Positions 14,781-21,511 of a stretch of DNA of 21,511 nucleotides are shown piece after piece (position 1 is the stretch's first letter; each line of letters starts with the position of its first letter). Source of the DNA: Acidobacteriota bacterium (lineage in GTDB: Bacteria; Acidobacteriota; Terriglobia; Terriglobales; Acidobacteriaceae); assembly GCA_021802085.1 (NCBI GenBank), contig JAKAAZ010000031.1, forward strand, positions 1-21,511. Direction: 5' to 3'. Both the position numbers and the translations under genes were made by a program. The notes below the pieces were generated by a model that worked only from the letters and a program-made list of their open reading frames with translations, was not told the DNA's origin and did no database searches.

Positions 14781-15434
14781 GTGGAGATTCCGCATAACAA
14801 TTCGTCAGAGGAGCAGGCTTGGTGGGCACTTTATACGCGTCATCAGCATGAAAAAGTAGTAGCCGATACCCTCATCGCGAAAGGTTTCGAGGTGTTTTTG
14901 CCTCTCTATAACTCGGTGCGGCGCTGGAAGGATCGGCGTAAGACTCTCTCTCTTCCGCTCTTTCCTTGTTATGTATTTGTTCGAGGCGGCCTGGATCGGA
15001 GGGCGCAGGTGGTCACGACGCCTGGCGTATACATGGTTCTTAGCCGTGGAGAAGAGGTGGCAACCATTCCGGAATTCGAGATCCAAGCTATCCGTCGAGT
15101 TGTCGACGGCTACTTTGATGTAGAACCCCACCCCTTCCTACACTGTGGTGATCGGGTTCGGGTTACGCGCGGGCCCTTGACGGGAATCGAGGGAATCCTA
15201 ATCCGTAAGAAGAATCTCTTTCGCCTTGTTCTTTCAGTAGACATGCTGGTGCAGTCCGTGGCGGTGGAGATCGACGCAACAGATGTTGAAGCAGTCACTC
15301 CGCATAATCCTGGCGTTTCCATATCTCATTCCCACCCCTCATGGCCAAATGATTCAGTGAAAACTCTACAGACAGTGCCGGATCGCATTTCCGGCTCTCG
15401 CCACGCCTCATATCCGAAACAGGAATCACTATGA
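14781..15434 (+). CDS. NusG-like (UpxY/RfaH-type) transcription antiterminator of the exopolysaccharide operon
   Basis: 217 residues. The N-terminal NGN domain (about 13-110) has W-W-A-L-Y-T-R-H-Q-H-E-K, the typical opening of NusG paralogues, then L-P-L-Y-N-S-V-R-R-W-K-D-R-R and F-P-C-Y-V-F-V. A KOW region follows (about 122-170) with G-D-R-V-R-V-T-R-G-P-L-T-G-I-E-G. The 45-residue tail is polar and unassigned. Such proteins ride on RNA polymerase and prevent premature termination within long polysaccharide operons, and this one stands first in that operon. The start is GTG at 14781, with GGAGG at 14771-14775 and a 5-base gap. The ATG at 14764 is in another frame. Its stop overlaps the export gene start (ATGA, 15431-15434). 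Confidence 0.9.
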   Translation: MEIPHNNSSEEQAWWALYTRHQHEKVVADTLIAKGFEVFLPLYNSVRRWKDRRKTLSLPLFPCYVFVRGGLDRRAQVVTTPGVYMVLSRGEEVATIPEFEIQAIRRVVDGYFDVEPHPFLHCGDRVRVTRGPLTGIEGILIRKKNLFRLVLSVDMLVQSVAVEIDATDVEAVTPHNPGVSISHSHPSWPNDSVKTLQTVPDRISGSRHASYPKQESL

Positions 15435-16075
15435 CTGCCACATCCTTCTATCGCACTGTCATCACGTCGCTTCTCTTTCCGCTCATTCTGTCGATCCCGG
15501 GATATTCCGCCCTTCGGCATAGATCGACATCCACGGCTTCCGTTGAACATCAGCGCGCCGCCAGCCCGCTGGTTCAGAATTCATCAGAGAGAAATTATGT
15601 CATTGGCGACGGAGATCTACTCGCCATTAATGTATGGAACGAACCCGATTTCAAGCAATCTCTCCCGGTTCGCCCTGATGGCAAAATCACACTGCCTCTC
15701 ATTGGTGCAGTTCAGGCAGCCGGGAAAACCCCTTCGCAGCTCGAAAAGACGATCGAGACCAAACTCGAAGCATACATTCACAACCCCAACGTGGCGGTGA
15801 TGGTTCTGACAATTAATAGTCGCAAGTTCAACATTTTAGGTCGAGTCGCCAAGCCGGGCTCATACCCGTTGTCTGGAAATGTTACGGTACTCGACGCAAT
15901 TGCTGAAGCTGGAGGTTTCACACCTTTCGCCAAAGTAACACGCATTTACATCCTGCGTCAGAACCCCGGAGGCGGCGACACGCGCATTCGGTTTAACTAC
16001 AAGGCAATTATCAAGGGTAAACACCAGGGCCAAAACATATTCTTGCAGCCACAAGACACAGTCGTTGTACCCTGA
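15431..16075 (+). CDS. Wza-type polysaccharide export protein (Poly_export + SLBB)
   Basis: 214 residues. An N-terminal hydrophobic stretch (about 9-27) acts as a signal peptide. The Poly_export domain (about 55-130) opens with Y-V-I-G-D-G-D-L-L-A-I-N-V-W and includes R-P-D-G-K-I-T-L-P-L-I-G. An SLBB domain follows (about 133-214) with G-R-V-A-K-P-G-S-Y-P-L and A-I-A-E-A-G-G-F-T. It should form the periplasmic ring of the polysaccharide exporter. No lipobox cysteine is visible, unlike E. coli Wza, and there is only one SLBB and no C-terminal outer-membrane helix. The neighbouring beta-barrel protein may therefore provide the outer-membrane pore. Coupled by ATGA overlap to the antiterminator. 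Confidence 0.92.
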   Translation: MTATSFYRTVITSLLFPLILSIPGYSALRHRSTSTASVEHQRAASPLVQNSSERNYVIGDGDLLAINVWNEPDFKQSLPVRPDGKITLPLIGAVQAAGKTPSQLEKTIETKLEAYIHNPNVAVMVLTINSRKFNILGRVAKPGSYPLSGNVTVLDAIAEAGGFTPFAKVTRIYILRQNPGGGDTRIRFNYKAIIKGKHQGQNIFLQPQDTVVVP

Positions 16076-16085
16076 GGCGCGCATC

Positions 16086-17417
16086 ATGCTGGGACGAATC
16101 TGTCTTATTTCACTCCTCTTCTTCGTGCCGTCCGCGACTGCGCAAATTGGCAGCCCACCTGCATATCCTCAGGCAGAGGTTCGGATGCAGTTGCCCCCGC
16201 CTGTCAGCAGCATGGGTCTCCCCAATGTTGTCGGCGCAGCAGAATTGTCCAACTACCTTCGTGGGGACATCACCTTCAGCGGCGGGTATATCAACAACCT
16301 ATACCCCGGGAGCGGCAACAGGACAATTGACGACAGCACATTCAGTTTTCAACCCGGGCTATCGATGGATCGCACAACCGACCGCATTCACGAAACTCTA
16401 CGATATGCCCCGGCTTTCGACTACTACAGCCCAAATGGTAGCCTGAATACGGTCAACCAAACCGGTAACGCTGATTTCCAGTATCGCTTCACCCCGTATG
16501 CAACGCTGTTTATTGGCGATTCAGCTACCAAGACATCGACTACCTGGAGTCAGCCTTTGCCTTCCGGGTCCGTTTCCGGAAACCTTCCGCCAACATCACC
16601 CGGTTTCATTGCCCCGTTTGCGCCACAGATATCCAATAACGCTTACGCACAATTCGCCTGGCAGCTAGCTCGAAACAGCATGATCGGATTGGGAGGTAAC
16701 GCGACCTTCCTTGACTACTACAAGCCCTCCCAAGCGCAAGGGTTATTCGATTCGAATTCCCGCAGCGGTTCGGCCTATTACACACAACGCTTTGGATCGA
16801 GACAATATATCGGCGGCCTCTACCAATATTCCCTCATTCTGGCTACTCCAGTTAGCACGACAGGTCCAGCCAACACCAACCTTGACGCGCATAACTTTCT
16901 CGGCTTTTATACGATATATTTCCAACCCTCGCTCTCTGTCTCGCTCGGCGCTGGATCGCAAGATTACAACCTCACACAATCGTCTATCAAGCCCATTCGT
17001 GCATGGGCTCCGATTGCTGTCGGAAGTATCGGCTGGCAGGTTCCCCGCGCAAGCTTCGCCCTGAACTACAGCCGTCTCGTCACAGAAGGGGAGGGCATTA
17101 TTGGGGCCTATACCTCTAACGCAGGGAATCTATCGACGCAATTACAACTGTCGCCACATTGGATTGCGACCATCAGCGGGACATACTCTCAATTTACGCC
17201 AGTGTCGGAATTCGTTATGAACTCTACTCCTGGCGGACACACCCTCTCCTTTGCTGGAATGCTGGAGCGCAGGTTGGGCGTGAATCTCACACTATCCGTT
17301 CGATATCAGTATCTGCACCAGAACTATCTCGGCATTGCTTCAATCGCCAGCAGCCCCGAAAGTTCCCGCGAAACCGCCTCGATTACGTATCACTTATCCA
17401 GGCTTCTAGGAAGGTAA
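16086..17417 (+). CDS. Outer-membrane beta-barrel protein of the exopolysaccharide locus
   Basis: 443 residues from the ATG at 16086, which gives a clear signal peptide (hydrophobic core L-I-S-L-L-F-F-V-P, cleavage after S-A-T-A) and follows the export gene stop by 10 bases. The mature protein has regularly alternating aromatic/polar strands throughout (for example Y-A-Q-F-A-W-Q-L, Y-I-G-G-L-Y-Q-Y-S-L, L-S-V-R-Y-Q-Y-L) and many Asn/Ser/Gly turns, as expected for a large beta-barrel. It ends S-I-T-Y-H-L-S-R-L-L-G-R, so the last strand is not strictly terminal. Proteins of this kind occupy the same place in exosortase-type exopolysaccharide loci. Likely role: outer-membrane passage of polysaccharide; the exact family is not recognised. 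Confidence 0.75.
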   Translation: MLGRICLISLLFFVPSATAQIGSPPAYPQAEVRMQLPPPVSSMGLPNVVGAAELSNYLRGDITFSGGYINNLYPGSGNRTIDDSTFSFQPGLSMDRTTDRIHETLRYAPAFDYYSPNGSLNTVNQTGNADFQYRFTPYATLFIGDSATKTSTTWSQPLPSGSVSGNLPPTSPGFIAPFAPQISNNAYAQFAWQLARNSMIGLGGNATFLDYYKPSQAQGLFDSNSRSGSAYYTQRFGSRQYIGGLYQYSLILATPVSTTGPANTNLDAHNFLGFYTIYFQPSLSVSLGAGSQDYNLTQSSIKPIRAWAPIAVGSIGWQVPRASFALNYSRLVTEGEGIIGAYTSNAGNLSTQLQLSPHWIATISGTYSQFTPVSEFVMNSTPGGHTLSFAGMLERRLGVNLTLSVRYQYLHQNYLGIASIASSPESSRETASITYHLSRLLGR

Positions 17418-17422
17418 GTGCC

Positions 17423-19087
17423 ATGCCGGACGATTTATTCGCAACAGAGCAACCCAAACAGTTCGATCTTGGTCGCATACTCAGCCTCGTGCGCAGGCGG
17501 CATTTGCAGTTCATCCTGCCATTTTTCCTCGGCTGGCTCCTCATATGGACCGCCAGTTGGCTCATGCCCGTGCGTTATAAATCGACGACCACCATCCTAG
17601 TGCAGCAATCGTCTCTGCCCCACGACTATGTAACCCCAAACACAAGCGTCACCATGCAGGAACAACTCGCCAGTCTGAAGGAACAGATCCTCAGCCGCAC
17701 GCGGCTTCTCCTCATCGCTAATCGACTCCATCTCTATCAGAAATCGAGCAAAGTCCCGGCAGCCGACGGGATCGCAGAACGAATGCGCAAAGACATCACC
17801 ATCCAGCTTGTGAGCAGTACTGAATCTGGGCCAATCAGCGGCTTCAGTGTAAGCTATTCAGCATCTTCTCCGCGCCTGGCCCAGAGCGTTACAAGCGATT
17901 TGACAAATCTATTCATCCAGAACAACCAGACCACTCTTCAGGAAGACTCAGAAATCACTACGAAATTTCTGCAGGAGCAACTCGCGAAAGCGCGTGTAAC
18001 TCTCTCTGAGCACGAAGCAAATGTCAGACAATTTGAATTGGCGCACCAGGGCGCACTCCCAACGCAACAAGCAACCAACACCCAAATCCTAATCGGGTTG
18101 CAGACGCAGCTAGACACTAATGAAGACTCACTCAACACTGCTCGCCAGCAACAGGTTTACTTCCAATCGCTCATCGATCAATACAATTCCCTCTACTCAC
18201 CTGTTAACGGTTCATCCAACACTGCGACGGATTTGGCCACTCTCGACGCTCAATTGTCGAAAATGAAGTCACAACTCGCGGATCTGAGGGCACGGTATAC
18301 CGCTCGGTATCCAGCCGTTCAGGATCTTCAGAACCAAATCGCCGCTGCGACCGAAGAGCGCAAACAGATTCTCGCTGCAATTCAAGCCAGATCGGGAGCG
18401 CCACACAGGCAGCAACTGACTGACGCTCTTTCTCCCACATCAGCTTCGTCGGCGACAGATATAGCCATGCTCCAACTCAAAAGCCAACTTCAGGCCGTCA
18501 AGACAGAAATTGCCAATCGTCAACGCGCCATCGCCGAGCTGAATACTCGCATTGCTTCCTACCAGGCACGTCTCAGTGCAGAACCTGCTGTCGCAGCGCA
18601 GCTTTCTGCTTTAACCCACTCCTATGAGCAGGCACAAACTAGCTACAATAATCTGCTGAAGAAAGAGAATGACTCAGCGATGGCGACGGGGATGGAACAG
18701 ATACAGCGGAGCCAGCGCTTCAGCATTCTGGACCCCCCCAGTTTACCAGCCGCTCCCGACTCGCCCGATCGGGTGAAGCTATCCCTCTTCGGCCTCGCCG
18801 TCGGTCTCATGCTGGGGCTGATCGTTGCTGGCACAGCAGAGTTCCTGGATGATCGCCTCTATAGCGATAAGGATATTGAAAGCCTGCTCCCAATCGCCGT
18901 AATCGGCGAGATACCCGAGCTCGCTCCCGCTGACAAACACCGAAGCGATAAGAGAAGGTTAACGGTGGCATGGGCGCTAACCGCCGTGATCATCCTTGCG
19001 ATCATTGCCGGCTCCGCCTTCAATTACGCGAATGCGAGCGAGCCATCCATCCCTATTCACGCACTATTGTCCAATCATCATGTATAA
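17423..19087 (+). CDS. Wzz-type polysaccharide chain-length determinant (PCP)
   Basis: 554 residues. The first membrane helix is at about 29-50 (I-L-P-F-F-L-G-W-L-L). A long, largely coiled-coil periplasmic region follows, rich in Gln/Ala/Leu (L-A-K-A-R-V-T-L-S-E-H-E, L-R-A-R-Y-T-A-R-Y-P). The second helix (about 452-473) is preceded by the proline-rich P-P-S-L-P-A-A-P-D-S-P typical of PCP proteins. A third hydrophobic helix near the C-terminus (about 513-535) is unusual for classical Wzz but occurs in PEP-CTERM-locus chain-length proteins. It has no fused kinase domain; the kinase is a separate gene. The ATG at 17423 is 5 bases after the barrel gene stop. The 3' end overlaps the ATPase start by 8 bases. 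Confidence 0.9.
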   Translation: MPDDLFATEQPKQFDLGRILSLVRRRHLQFILPFFLGWLLIWTASWLMPVRYKSTTTILVQQSSLPHDYVTPNTSVTMQEQLASLKEQILSRTRLLLIANRLHLYQKSSKVPAADGIAERMRKDITIQLVSSTESGPISGFSVSYSASSPRLAQSVTSDLTNLFIQNNQTTLQEDSEITTKFLQEQLAKARVTLSEHEANVRQFELAHQGALPTQQATNTQILIGLQTQLDTNEDSLNTARQQQVYFQSLIDQYNSLYSPVNGSSNTATDLATLDAQLSKMKSQLADLRARYTARYPAVQDLQNQIAAATEERKQILAAIQARSGAPHRQQLTDALSPTSASSATDIAMLQLKSQLQAVKTEIANRQRAIAELNTRIASYQARLSAEPAVAAQLSALTHSYEQAQTSYNNLLKKENDSAMATGMEQIQRSQRFSILDPPSLPAAPDSPDRVKLSLFGLAVGLMLGLIVAGTAEFLDDRLYSDKDIESLLPIAVIGEIPELAPADKHRSDKRRLTVAWALTAVIILAIIAGSAFNYANASEPSIPIHALLSNHHV

Positions 19088-19994
19088 CTCATTCTTTGGT
19101 CTCAAGCAGACTCCATTCGACCTTACGCCCGATCCGGCCTGTTTCATTTCGACTCCGGCGCACGATGAGGCACTAGCAACGCTCTATTACGGAGTGCGCC
19201 AGCACAAAGGTTTCATTCTCGTCACCGGCGAAGTGGGCACGGGCAAAACCGTGTTACTTCGTTACCTGCTTCAGCTATTACACGATAGCCCCGACGTTGC
19301 ATACTCGTATGTGTTCAATACGCACTTAAACGACTTTGACTTTCTTCAATATCTTATCTCCGACTTCGGCATCTCCACGGCAGGCAAAACGAAGAGCGAT
19401 CTGCTAATCGCGCTCGCTGCTTTTCTCACTCACCGAGGGGCTCGAAACCTAACGACTGTTCTCGTCATCGATGAGGCGCACGACTTATCGGAAGACCTTC
19501 TTGAAGAGATTCGGCTCTTGTCAAACATCGAGACATCAAGGGACAAGCTCCTTCAGATCCTACTGATTGGACAGCCGGAACTCGAAGCAAAGCTCGATTC
19601 TGTTGGCCTGCGACAGTTGAAGCAACGCATCGCACTGCGGGCGAGACTGCGAGAGCTTTCCCCTGCTGAAACGGAACGTTACATATCGCGACGCCTCGAG
19701 ATCGCCGGTGCCGATTCTCAACGAAGTCCTATATTCCCCACAGATACTGTCGCAGCCGTCTACCGTTATTCTCATGGCATTCCGCGACTGATTAATACGA
19801 TCTGCGAGAATGCCCTGATCTCCGCCTTTGCAAAGCATATATCACCTGTCACTCCCGACATTATCGACGCCGTGGCAATGGAATTTCGGTTGGATAACAT
19901 GCCGACACCAGAATCGCAGACTTTGGAAGCGAGAAGCTCCAAGACAGCTTATGCTTCCATGGAGCTTACCAAGTTTTTTCGAAATGCGAGGTAA
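19080..19994 (+). CDS. GspA/ExeA-type AAA ATPase of exopolysaccharide locus
   Basis: 304 residues from the ATG at 19080. It opens Y-N-S-F-F-G-L-K-Q-T-P-F-D-L-T-P-D, the characteristic start of ExeA-like ATPases. Walker A G-E-V-G-T-G-K-T is at 50-57, Walker B V-L-V-I-D-E-A-H at 127-134, then L-L-I-G-Q-P-E-L (161-168) and R-L-R-E-L-S-P-A-E-T (190-199). The winged-helix-like part has H-G-I-P-R-L-I-N-T. No peptidoglycan-binding domain follows. Close relatives sit beside the chain-length determinant and tyrosine kinase in exosortase-associated loci, where their role is not established. The start overlaps the end of the Wzz-type gene. Confidence 0.9.
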   Translation: MYNSFFGLKQTPFDLTPDPACFISTPAHDEALATLYYGVRQHKGFILVTGEVGTGKTVLLRYLLQLLHDSPDVAYSYVFNTHLNDFDFLQYLISDFGISTAGKTKSDLLIALAAFLTHRGARNLTTVLVIDEAHDLSEDLLEEIRLLSNIETSRDKLLQILLIGQPELEAKLDSVGLRQLKQRIALRARLRELSPAETERYISRRLEIAGADSQRSPIFPTDTVAAVYRYSHGIPRLINTICENALISAFAKHISPVTPDIIDAVAMEFRLDNMPTPESQTLEARSSKTAYASMELTKFFRNAR

Positions 19995-20038
19995 ACCCGG
20001 TTGAACACTGATCGTGGTATCCGCAGGAAAGAGTCCAT

Positions 20039-21046
20039 ATGAGCCTCATATTTGACGCCCTTCGAAGAGCGGAGTCGGACTACTTGGGAAAGAATGACAC
20101 CATATCGGCCAACGCGGCCGAACTTCTCAAGCGCGCTGAGCATCAGGCTCGCGCGCAGCGAAGTGCTGAAACCCGTGTCAACGGTTCCGAAGTGTCCGAT
20201 CCGTTCGGACACGAGAGAAGAAATTGCATACAGGAGTGCTTGCCGAACGACGATCCCTCGAAGGATTTCGTTCCCGGGTCAGTTGTTCTTGAGCCAGCAG
20301 CCCTGACTGACTTCCAGACTGTGCACTTATCGTGCCCCTTCGACGATCAGCTCGTTGTGCTGGCCGATAAAGAGAGTCCTGCAACAGAAGCTTTTCGCTT
20401 GCTCGGTCTTAGACTGCGCCACATACGTCGAGAGCGCGCGATACAAACACTGCTGGTCTGTAGTACCGCCACGCAAGAAGGAAAGAGTGTGATTTCTGCC
20501 AACCTGGCCTGTACGATTGCGGCTACCACGCAACAGAATGTGCTTCTCATTGAGGGGGACATTCGACGCCCATCCCTTGGCCACTTATTCCATCTGGATC
20601 CCCATCCCGGCCTCTCCGAATATTTGCGCTGCGAGCACCCCCTTTCGGAAAGCATTTATCAGCTTCAAGAAGCTGGACTCTGGTTTATGCCGGCAGGTAC
20701 CAGCCCTGATAGTCATGCCGAGTTGATCCAGTCCCCGTCCCTTGTGCCTACGATTCATCAACTGGCCGAATTATTTCCTTCGATCATTATTGATTCGCCT
20801 CCAGTACTCCCCTTGGCCGACACCAGTGTTTGGGCGCGCCTCGCAGATAGCATTCTTTTAGTGGTAAGAAACGGCTCGACACAGAAACGAAAGCTTCAGA
20901 GAGGCCTCGAGGCACTTGACGAGGATAAGTTAATTGGTGCGGTTATTAATTCTGCCACAACTTCCACCGAAGAAGACTATTACTACTATCGGGATCATTC
21001 CACCTCATCCCGCAGCGCGACCAACGTCAGCGGCAGTCCTCATTGA
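20039..21046 (+). CDS. CpsD/CapB-type cytoplasmic tyrosine autokinase (BY-kinase)
   Basis: 335 residues. It begins M-S-L-I-F-D-A-L-R-R-A-E, a signature of kinases in PEP-CTERM-type exopolysaccharide loci, then a roughly 100-residue linker. The P-loop fold has Walker A S-T-A-T-Q-E-G-K-S (142-150), Walker A' L-L-I-E-G-D-I-R-R-P (169-178; E172 where Asp is usual) and Walker B S-I-I-I-D-S-P-P (248-255). A C-terminal tyrosine cluster, Y314-Y317 in E-E-D-Y-Y-Y-Y-R, is the expected autophosphorylation site. It should interact with the Wzz-type protein and control polymerisation and export by cycles of phosphorylation. It lies 44 bases after the ATPase gene, with an AGGAAAG ribosome site before the ATG. 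Confidence 0.9.
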   Translation: MSLIFDALRRAESDYLGKNDTISANAAELLKRAEHQARAQRSAETRVNGSEVSDPFGHERRNCIQECLPNDDPSKDFVPGSVVLEPAALTDFQTVHLSCPFDDQLVVLADKESPATEAFRLLGLRLRHIRRERAIQTLLVCSTATQEGKSVISANLACTIAATTQQNVLLIEGDIRRPSLGHLFHLDPHPGLSEYLRCEHPLSESIYQLQEAGLWFMPAGTSPDSHAELIQSPSLVPTIHQLAELFPSIIIDSPPVLPLADTSVWARLADSILLVVRNGSTQKRKLQRGLEALDEDKLIGAVINSATTSTEEDYYYYRDHSTSSRSATNVSGSPH

Positions 21047-21185
21047 GCCTTTCGTCTCCGCAATAGACCTCATGAACAACAACACTTCTTACCACCTATC
21101 CAACATTCCTCTCTGCCCCCGCCTGAAATACGGGCGCGCACCGAGTGGGTCGCGGGCCCTTCTTCAGACCGTGGTGTGACCATTC

Positions 21186-21511
21186 ATGGCTGTTCTGAAC
21201 TTTGCAAATTTATTTACGGGAAACAAACGCAGGATGGCTGCCGCCCTAAATGGGAAATGCACGACCCTTTCCCAATCGGCTTTTCAGAAAATCCTTGCGT
21301 GCGAGCGTAAAAGGTCTGAGCGTTCAAAACGGCCGATCCTTCTGCTGCTGATCGAGAGCCGCAATTCTCAAGACGCAACAGATGGGCCCCACGACCTCTC
21401 GAAGGCCATGTCAGCTTTGGCGCCTGAGATTCGGGGAACGGACTCAATCGGTTGGTACCGAGAGAATACAACGGGTGGCGTGATTTTTACAGAGCTGCCT
21501 ATCAATGACAA
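21186..21511 (+). CDS. N-terminus of an exopolysaccharide-locus protein with GGDEF-like region, possibly a sugar transferase (3' end outside window)
   Basis: The frame opens at the ATG at 21186, just after an in-frame TGA at 21177, and runs off the window; about 108 residues are visible. A second possible start is the ATG at 21234. Residues about 33-105 resemble the beginning of a nucleotide-cyclase-type (GGDEF-like) fold: F-Q-K-I-L-A-C-E-R-K-R-S-E-R, a hydrophobic strand P-I-L-L-L-L-I-E-S, and G-T-D-S-I-G-W-Y-R-E with G-V-I-F-T-E-L. No GGDEF signature is visible in this part. Proteins starting this way follow the kinase in some acidobacterial-type loci and continue into a WcaJ-like sugar transferase, which is from memory and not verifiable here. 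It begins 140 bases after the kinase gene. Confidence 0.6.
   Translation, partial: MAVLNFANLFTGNKRRMAAALNGKCTTLSQSAFQKILACERKRSERSKRPILLLLIESRNSQDATDGPHDLSKAMSALAPEIRGTDSIGWYRENTTGGVIFTELPIND

Noticed and set aside
17159..17422. Longer N-terminus for the Wzz-type protein
   Set aside because: This stretch overlaps the barrel gene in another frame; the ATG at 17423 gives a normal protein directly after the barrel stop.
1..21511. CRISPR array, tRNA, rRNA, insertion sequence or integrase
   Set aside because: No spaced direct-repeat array, cloverleaf, rRNA segment or transposase/integrase motif was seen anywhere in the window.

Overview
The window is a moderately GC-rich bacterial chromosome segment from a Gram-negative-type cell, since it encodes an outer-membrane polysaccharide export system. 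Several features fit an Acidobacteriota (Terriglobia-like) soil bacterium: Ig-like/choice-of-anchor-D/fibronectin-III surface proteins, a NusG-like UpxY-type antiterminator heading the exopolysaccharide operon, and that operon's gene order. This assignment is inference from gene content; there is no rRNA or tRNA to anchor it.

Left part (1-4346). The 3' end of a large repetitive surface protein gene (+ strand) ends at a strong intrinsic terminator. Facing it is a translationally coupled two-component pair (- strand): a membrane histidine kinase with a HisKA_3-type core and a NarL/FixJ-type response regulator. Behind the kinase lies a degraded fragment of a second choice-of-anchor-D/Fn3 gene, in the opposite orientation to the first.

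Centre (4464-12488, - strand). Seven tightly packed genes, most with ATGA or TGATG stop/start overlaps, read in transcription order: NodB-like polysaccharide deacetylase-family protein, AMP-forming acyl/aminoacyl ligase, asparagine-synthase-type amidotransferase, ammonia-dependent NAD synthetase-like protein, aldo/keto reductase, acyl carrier protein, and hexapeptide-repeat acyltransferase. It looks like a compact pathway that activates a carboxylic acid, carries it on an ACP, amidates and reduces something, and transfers a group onto a sugar or polymer. The product is unknown. This is the best candidate in the window for an undescribed system.

12489-14175 is a long region with no recognisable gene between the divergent operons. 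It holds several inverted repeats and a CRP/FNR-like dyad close to the seven-gene operon.

Right part (14176-21511, + strand). A PilZ-domain protein is followed by an exopolysaccharide synthesis/export operon: UpxY/NusG-like antiterminator, Wza-type periplasmic export protein, outer-membrane beta-barrel protein, Wzz-type chain-length determinant, GspA/ExeA-type AAA ATPase, CpsD-type tyrosine autokinase, and the N-terminus of a GGDEF-like or sugar-transferase-type protein that runs off the window. This order resembles exosortase (PEP-CTERM)-associated exopolysaccharide loci, but no exosortase is present in the window. The divergent seven-gene cluster may supply a substituent for this polysaccharide; that link is inference from position.
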